A DNA stretch of 9,750 nucleotides from CAZULF01 sp964621215 (lineage in GTDB: Bacteria > Pseudomonadota > Gammaproteobacteria > UBA1113): positions 1 through 9,750 of the forward strand of contig CAZULF010000080.1 in NCBI GenBank assembly GCA_964621215.1. Direction: 5' to 3'. Below the pieces are notes generated by a model. The model was given only the letters and a program-made list of their open reading frames with translations, did not search any database and had not been told where the DNA came from. Numbering within the stretch: the first letter of the stretch is position 1; every line of letters starts with the position of its first letter. The translations under genes were made by a program, and so were the position numbers. Shown one piece after another: positions 5,898 to 9,750 of this stretch.

Positions 5898-6737
5898 CTA
5901 GAGTACACCTAACTCTTTCATTCGTTCTGCCCAATAGCTAAGACGAGTATGCCGTGGAGACAAAACCACTTCATCACGTGGATGCACAAATAACGGCATC
6001 GATAAGCGCGATTCATTAGCCGCTGCTCCCGTTGGATTAATAACTTGGTGTGTGGTGGCTTTATAATACCCTTGCGTGCATTCGTCCAACATATCACCCG
6101 AATTGATGATCACACAACCAGGATCGCAAGGCACGTCATGCCATTTACCTTGTTTATCTTTAACTTGCAATCCCGCGGAGGTAGCTGCAGGTAATATCGT
6201 GATTAAGTTAATATCTTCATGCGCTGCAGCGCGAATTGCGCCCTCTGCCTCTTGGCCAGTCAGTGGTGGATAATGCAGAATGCGAAATAAAATATTGGGA
6301 CTCTCTTTTACCATACTACTTAGGGGTTCTGATAGTTGCGCTGAAATTTCAGCCGGGGTATAGGCCTCAATCCAGTCTAATAACGTTAAACCCAACTGAC
6401 TCATCGCTTTATACAGTTGTTTTGTTTTATCGGAAAGTTCTTTAGGTAACTGGCTCCAAATGTGATAATGATAATACTCTTTAATATCTAATACTGAATA
6501 ACCTTTCGCTTTCTCTGATACATTCATGGGGAAATATCCGTCATGGGTTTTACGATCGAATAAATAATTATGTTTATAATCACTTGCAAAAAAATCTTTC
6601 CATTCTTGATAAACTTCATCAACTAACTTCATATCTAATGGATGGTGGGTAATTACACCAAAACCGGTATTGCGCAAAGAATCAGTAAACGCTTTAGGTG
6701 CACTTGCATCACGAAAATCAACTTTAGCTACATACAT
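5898..6737 (-). CDS. Isopenicillin N synthase-like 2-oxoglutarate/Fe(II)-dependent dioxygenase
   Basis: This 279-residue protein has the double-stranded beta-helix pattern of the 2OG-Fe(II) oxygenase (isopenicillin N synthase-like) superfamily. The N-terminal domain includes LRNTGFGVITHH, the familiar GFFxxxxH-type start. The iron triad is His173 and Asp175 (AAHEDINLITIL) with His230 (KATTHQVINP), and ESRLSMPLF supplies the 2-oxoglutarate-binding Arg244 and Ser246. All key residues are present, so it should be active. The substrate cannot be told from sequence; nothing nearby suggests beta-lactam biosynthesis. The start ATG overlaps the end of dusA by ten bases and follows GAGGGGG by seven, and its stop abuts mutH, so it is probably co-transcribed with both. 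Plant-type hormone or small-acid oxidation is known in relatives, but assigning it here would be guesswork. Confidence 0.9.
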   Translation of the reverse strand: MYVAKVDFRDASAPKAFTDSLRNTGFGVITHHPLDMKLVDEVYQEWKDFFASDYKHNYLFDRKTHDGYFPMNVSEKAKGYSVLDIKEYYHYHIWSQLPKELSDKTKQLYKAMSQLGLTLLDWIEAYTPAEISAQLSEPLSSMVKESPNILFRILHYPPLTGQEAEGAIRAAAHEDINLITILPAATSAGLQVKDKQGKWHDVPCDPGCVIINSGDMLDECTQGYYKATTHQVINPTGAAANESRLSMPLFVHPRDEVVLSPRHTRLSYWAERMKELGVL

Positions 6738-7726
6738 CTGCTTTCCCCCTCAAAATGGTTTATTAAACGTAACGCCTCAAGAATAACGTTCGCCCCTGCA
6801 TCATGTTTATGTGCGTGTTCGCTCAGATAACGCCGCCATCGCTTGCCGCCAGAAACCCCTTGATACAATCCTAAAATATGGCGAGTAATATGTTTAACAT
6901 GCACACCTAAGTTTTTTTGTGCTTCTACATAAGGTAGTAGCTGTTCGATGATAGCTTCTCGGCTAATTATTGCAACCATTTCATTAAAAAAACGTTGATC
7001 TACCTCGGTTAAAAGATACGGATTATGATAGGCAGCACGACCTAACATAACTCCATCAACGTGGTTAAGATGTTGGTCTGCCTCATCTAACGTAGTGATT
7101 CCGCCATTAATAATAATATTCAATCGAGGAAAATCGCGTTTTAGTTGATAAACTACATCATACCGGAGAGGAGGAATACTACGATTTTCTTTGGGACTTA
7201 AACCATGTAACCAGGCTTTGCGAGCATGGATAATAAAAGTTTGGCACCCTGCCCGACTAACTGTATTGATAAAATGGGTTAAAGCTTCATAGGAGTCTTG
7301 TTCATCAATCCCAATACGAGTCTTTACTGTAATAGGTATTTTCACTTTACTCTGCATTGCTGAAATGCAGTCCGCTACCAATTCAGGTTCTGCCATTAAA
7401 CAGGCACCAAAACGCCCTGATTGCACTCTATCGCTAGGGCAACCTATATTAAGATTGACTTCATCATAACCATACTCTTCCGCAATTTTCGCACATTGCG
7501 CTAAATCAGTTGGGTCACTCCCTCCAAGCTGTAGCGCTACTGGATGCTCTGCTTCGTTAAACGCTAAGTATCGATCATGATCACCATGCAAAATTGCGCC
7601 GGTAGTAATCATTTCCGTGTAAAGCAAGGCTTTTTTCGTTAGTAATCGCAGGAAAAAACGGCAATGTCGGTCGGTCCAATCTAACATTGGTGCGATAGAA
7701 AATCGGTGAGAACTGTCGTCCCGCAT
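6728..7726 (-). CDS. dusA: tRNA-dihydrouridine(20/20a) synthase DusA
   Basis: DusA reduces uridines 20 and 20a in the tRNA D-loop using FMN and NADPH. Counted from ATG at 7726, the product is 332 residues, the usual size. RFSIAPMLDWTDRHCR opens the TIM barrel, followed by YTEMITTGAILHG. The catalytic Cys96 lies in NIGCPSDRVQ. The flavin and tRNA-contacting blocks VKTRIGID (Lys135) and HARKAWLHGLSPKENR (His167, Arg169, Lys170) are present, as is HITRHILGLYQG near the C-terminus. The frame stays open to 7969 through a 24-bp tandem array and a G/C-rich repeat that would encode poly-proline; that extension is not DusA sequence. Three further in-frame ATGs occur in the array, and none has a well-placed ribosome binding site, so the true start is uncertain. 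The next gene overlaps its end by ten bases. The dispersed repeat separates it from rnhB. Confidence 0.93.
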   Translation of the reverse strand: MRDDSSHRFSIAPMLDWTDRHCRFFLRLLTKKALLYTEMITTGAILHGDHDRYLAFNEAEHPVALQLGGSDPTDLAQCAKIAEEYGYDEVNLNIGCPSDRVQSGRFGACLMAEPELVADCISAMQSKVKIPITVKTRIGIDEQDSYEALTHFINTVSRAGCQTFIIHARKAWLHGLSPKENRSIPPLRYDVVYQLKRDFPRLNIIINGGITTLDEADQHLNHVDGVMLGRAAYHNPYLLTEVDQRFFNEMVAIISREAIIEQLLPYVEAQKNLGVHVKHITRHILGLYQGVSGGKRWRRYLSEHAHKHDAGANVILEALRLINHFEGESRCM

Positions 7727-7798
7727 CTTCAAAAACACGTCGTCCCGCATCCTCAAAAACACGTCGTCCCGCATCTTCAAAAACACGTCGTCCCGCAT
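7715..7798. repeat. 24-bp tandem array of about 3.5 units at the dusA 5' end
   Basis: Units begin at 7715, 7739, 7763 and, partially, 7787. Full units read GTCGTCCCGCAT then CTTCAAAAACAC (CCTC in the second). On the dusA strand each encodes MRDDVFLK or MRDDVFLR, so every unit carries an ATG in frame with dusA and unit gain or loss keeps the frame. The GTCGTCCCGC part equals the end of the dispersed palindromic element, so the array seems to have grown from that element's edge. Confidence 0.9.
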
Positions 7799-7923
7799 CC
7801 AGGCCCCCCGGGCGCGGGGGGGGGGGGGCGGTGGGGGTCGCCCCGGCGGGCCGCGGGGCGGCGGGGGATCCAGGTCGTGTCGAAGCGTTCTGGATCCCGC
7901 GGACGAGCCGCGGGACGACGTAG
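7799..7923. repeat. GC-rich dispersed palindromic element between rnhB and dusA
   Basis: CTGGATCCCGCGG followed by ACGAGCCGCGGGACGAC (7890-7919) matches the element at 4753-4784 closely. GGGATCCAG (7865-7873) begins the opposing arm across a loop related to that at 4737-4752. The rest of the opposing arm, 7801-7864, should mirror the right arm but is a G/C jumble with a run of 13 G (7816-7828), which looks like poor sequence. A nested hairpin, CCCGCGG (7896-7902) with CCGCGGG (7908-7914), is intact. Confidence 0.75.
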
Positions 7924-7952
7924 TATGAGTGTCATGGAACGACGGGAGCGAG

Positions 7953-8543
7953 TTATGTTGTTGTATCATAATTTTTTTTTAGTTTTCTTACCGGTTCAAA
8001 TGAACCTCTATGTATTGGCGAAGGTCCATGCTCTAATAACAATCGTAAATGTAATTCTGTACCGTAGCCTTTATGCGCCGCAAAATCGTATTGCGGATAC
8101 TTTTCATGCCACTGCAGCATTTCTCGATCTCGGGTCACTTTAGCGATAATCGATGCAGCGCTTATCACGGGAACGGTTTGATCCCCTTTTATAATAGCTT
8201 CCGCACTGCAGGGCAATTTTGGCAAACAATTACCATCTACTTGTATATGTGTTGGCGTTATCGATAACGCGGCTACCGCACGTTGCATGGCTAATAATGT
8301 CGCCTGCAAAATATTTACTTTATCAATCTCATGCACCTCGGCTCGCCCGACGGCCCAAGCTAAAGCCTGTTCTTGAATCAAACTAAATAATAGCTCTCGT
8401 TTTTTTTCCGTTATTTTTTTAGAATCTGCTAATCCACTTATTGGCCTTTTAGGATCTAAAATTACCGCTGCTGCGATAACCGGTCCAGCCAAAGGCCCTC
8501 TGCCCGCTTCATCCACACCTGCTATGTATTGTTGTATCCTCAT
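7953..8543 (-). CDS. rnhB: Ribonuclease HII
   Basis: RNase HII cuts the RNA strand of RNA-DNA hybrids and starts removal of single ribonucleotides misincorporated in DNA. The 196-residue product is of normal length. The signature YIAGVDEAGRGPLAGPV carries catalytic Asp11 and Glu12. Asp103 (HIQVDGN) and Asp121 (IIKGDQ) complete the metal-binding set, aligning with E. coli Asp16, Glu17, Asp108 and Asp126. SAASIIAKVTRDR and YDFAAHKGYGT are the other family blocks. ATG at 8543 follows GGAG at a spacing of seven bases. The gene is the first of the minus-strand block that continues with dusA, 226 bases downstream across the dispersed repeat, so read-through into dusA may be reduced. A long inverted repeat lies just upstream. 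Confidence 0.96.
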   Translation of the reverse strand: MRIQQYIAGVDEAGRGPLAGPVIAAAVILDPKRPISGLADSKKITEKKRELLFSLIQEQALAWAVGRAEVHEIDKVNILQATLLAMQRAVAALSITPTHIQVDGNCLPKLPCSAEAIIKGDQTVPVISAASIIAKVTRDREMLQWHEKYPQYDFAAHKGYGTELHLRLLLEHGPSPIHRGSFEPVRKLKKNYDTTT

Positions 8544-8571
8544 TTTCGCTCCATGATCATTTAGTTTCCTT

Positions 8572-8648
8572 GTAACCTGGATGTAACAAAGCGGAATCCG
8601 GGTTTTCTATTCAATAACCCTGGATTCCGCTTTGCTACATCCAGGCTA
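8572..8648. repeat. Long imperfect inverted repeat of the GTAGCC(T)GGAT...GCGGAATCC type
   Basis: The left arm 8576-8604 (CCTGGATGTAACAAAGCGG, then AATCCGGGTT) pairs with the right arm 8616-8645, with one mismatch and one bulged base. The stem is about 29 bp with a loop near TTCTATTCAAT. GTA and TAC at the outer ends extend it. The right arm on the minus strand, GTAGCCTGGATGTAGCAAAG, then CGGAATCC, resembles an intergenic repeat widespread in proteobacterial genomes. It lies between the divergent rnhB and nucleotidase genes, where it could form a strong hairpin. Confidence 0.85.
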
Positions 8649-8745
8649 CGGAATTCTCGAATCAACGCGATCTTGCTGTTTTTTTTACGCATTATCAAGT
8701 AATATTGTGATATTGTTTCTATAAATGAGCAAAATGGAAATTACT
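8649..8745. other. AT-rich spacer upstream of the 5'-nucleotidase gene
   Basis: This stretch must hold the nucleotidase promoter, and perhaps that of rnhB on the other strand. Possible boxes exist (TTTACG near 8678, TAATAT near 8700), but none are at standard spacing, so I do not assign a promoter. The segment carries a run of eight T at about 8671-8680. Confidence 0.3.
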
Positions 8746-9645
8746 ATGTCTTCAAACATTTCTGAAAAATTAGTGATAGGAATATCTTCGCGTGCGTTGT
8801 TTGATCTAGACGATAGTCATTCTATTTTTGAAGAAAAAGGCATAGAAGCTTATCTTCAACATCAAATAGCACATGAAAATAATATTCTTGAACCGGGGGT
8901 TGCTTATAACCTGGTAAAAAAATTACTTGCCATTTTGCATCCGCAAACCGGCGAGCCTTTAGTTGAAGTTATATTGTTATCAAGAAACAGTGCTGATACT
9001 GGATTGCGGATTTTTAATAGTATCCAACAACATGAATTGCCCATCACGCGCGCAGTATTTACTAATGGAGAAAGTCCTTACAAGTATGTCACTGCTTTTG
9101 GTGCGGATTTATTTTTATCTGCACACAGTGATGATGTGCGTCGTGCGCTATTAGCCCATTGTGCTGCTGCGACATTATTACCCTCTCATTCACAACCTAC
9201 CACAGCCAGCCAAGTGCGTATTGCATTTGATGGTGATGCGGTATTATTTTCTGATGAAGCTGAACGTGTTTTTCAAGCCCATGGATTAGATGCGTTTCGT
9301 GATAGTGAAAGTAAAGCAGCAAAAAAACCGCTGCAGGAAGGGCCATTCAAAGGCTTTCTTAAGGCATTACAGCGCATTCAAAATCTTTTTCCTGCCGAAC
9401 GATGCCCTATTCGCACAGCCCTTGTGACCGCTCGCGATGCTCCAGCACATGAACGAGTGATACAAACTTTACGTGCTTGGGATATCCGTATCGACGAGGC
9501 ATTATTTTTAGGTGGATTACCCAAAGGAGAATTCCTAAAAGCGTTTGAAGCTGATATATTTTTTGATGACCAGAAGGGACACTGTCATTCAGCCAGTGAA
9601 CACGTTGCCACCGGACACGTACCCCATGGTATAGTTAATTCATAG
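8746..9645 (+). CDS. 5'-nucleotidase, cN-I type
   Basis: The product matches the cytosolic 5'-nucleotidase (cN-I-like) family, which dephosphorylates nucleoside monophosphates and belongs to the HAD-type phosphatases. The N-terminal block is VIGISSRALFDLDDSHSIFE. The nucleotide-recognition region VILLSRNSADTGLRIFNSI follows, then NGESPYKYVTAFGADLFLSA. The core motif FDGDAVLFSDEAE holds the DxD pair that forms the nucleophile and acid/base. LVTARDAPAHERVIQTLRAW and ADIFFDDQKGH provide the later HAD motifs. No signal peptide is present. The start is placed at ATG 8746, which has GGAA about six bases upstream; the ATGs at 8725 and 8734 lack a usable ribosome binding site, although 8725 would give a 306-residue version. 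A lipoprotein gene follows 14 bases after the stop, so the two are probably co-transcribed. Confidence 0.92.
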   Translation: MSSNISEKLVIGISSRALFDLDDSHSIFEEKGIEAYLQHQIAHENNILEPGVAYNLVKKLLAILHPQTGEPLVEVILLSRNSADTGLRIFNSIQQHELPITRAVFTNGESPYKYVTAFGADLFLSAHSDDVRRALLAHCAAATLLPSHSQPTTASQVRIAFDGDAVLFSDEAERVFQAHGLDAFRDSESKAAKKPLQEGPFKGFLKALQRIQNLFPAERCPIRTALVTARDAPAHERVIQTLRAWDIRIDEALFLGGLPKGEFLKAFEADIFFDDQKGHCHSASEHVATGHVPHGIVNS

Positions 9646-9659
9646 AAAGGAGTAATGCA

Positions 9660-9750
9660 ATGATCTCAAAACAACGTCTACTAACCGGATTATCCATCAT
9701 TTTAGCCACAACATTAATTAGCTGTGCTTCAAGCACAACCTCGGAAAGTA
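9660..9750 (+). CDS. Putative lipoprotein, N-terminal 30 residues (runs off right edge)
   Basis: AAGGAG (9647-9652) stands seven bases before ATG at 9660. The 30 visible codons give a lipoprotein signal peptide: a basic start (MISKQR), a hydrophobic core (LLTGLSIILATTL) and the lipobox LISC, with Cys20 as the lipidated residue. A Ser/Thr-rich linker (ASSTTSES) follows. The residue after the Cys is Ala rather than Asp, so outer-membrane sorting is expected by the usual Lol rule. The mature domain lies outside the window, so its function cannot be given. An earlier ATG at 9655 is out of frame and stops after two codons. Confidence 0.85.
   Translation, partial: MISKQRLLTGLSIILATTLISCASSTTSES

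Noticed and set aside
7715..7798. CRISPR-like array
   Set aside because: The units are direct tandem repeats of 24 bases with no unique spacers between them.
7727..7969. N-terminal extension of DusA containing poly-proline
   Set aside because: It is translated from the tandem array and the noisy GC-rich element and overlaps the end of rnhB. DusA homology begins only after codon 82 of that frame.
7706..8143. 145-codon plus-strand ORF across the rnhB-dusA junction
   Set aside because: It reads the opposite strand of the repeat array and of rnhB and has no independent support.
1..9750. Defence system or new multi-gene cassette
   Set aside because: Apart from the IS66 remnant and two unrecognised small or partial genes, every gene belongs to a common housekeeping family, and I see no nuclease-effector or toxin-antitoxin pair.

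Overview
The window is AT-rich bacterial DNA, most likely from a gammaproteobacterium. MutH is largely confined to that class, and RluB, DusA, RNase HII and the cN-I-type 5'-nucleotidase all look gammaproteobacterial. The AT-richness, GC-rich dispersed palindromic repeats and a decaying IS66 transposase fit a host-associated lineage such as the Legionellales. That placement is inference; no marker gene here fixes the genus.

Layout. Positions 1-313 hold the 5' part of an unrecognised minus-strand gene that leaves the window. Positions 314-1600 are gene-poor: a possible 5-codon leader ORF, a truncated and frameshifted IS66 transposase (661-1093, minus) and decayed copies of dispersed repeats. 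A small plus-strand gene with a clear promoter and ribosome binding site encodes a Gln/Asn/Ser-rich 66-residue protein (1602-1802). It converges on a minus-strand chromosome-segregation and ribosome cluster, scpA-scpB-rluB (4525 down to 1882). scpA and scpB overlap by ATGA, and rluB lies between two inverted copies of a 29-bp hairpin repeat. Positions 4526-4800 hold a GC-rich palindromic element interrupted by a 10-N assembly gap.

A second minus-strand block follows: rnhB (8543-7953), dusA (7726-6728), a 2-oxoglutarate/Fe(II) oxygenase-like gene (6737-5898) and mutH (5897-5235). The last three are overlapping or abutting and look co-transcribed. Downstream, a secreted ComEA-like helix-hairpin-helix protein (5124-4801) has its own promoter, with a perfect 22-bp palindrome at the predicted transcription start. 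A dispersed GC-rich repeat and a 24-bp in-frame tandem array lie between rnhB and dusA and appear to supply dusA's start codon. At the right end, on the plus strand, are a cN-I-type 5'-nucleotidase (8746-9645) and the first 30 codons of a lipoprotein (from 9660).

Most genes are housekeeping: RNA modification (RluB, DusA), chromosome condensation (ScpAB with SMC), DNA repair (MutH, RNase HII) and nucleotide turnover. I did not find a convincing new multi-gene system. The main points of interest are the repeat-driven remodelling of the dusA 5' end, the palindrome before the comEA-like gene, the unusual acidic tail of ScpB, the small QN-rich protein, and two GC-rich stretches that look like sequencing or assembly error inside hairpins.
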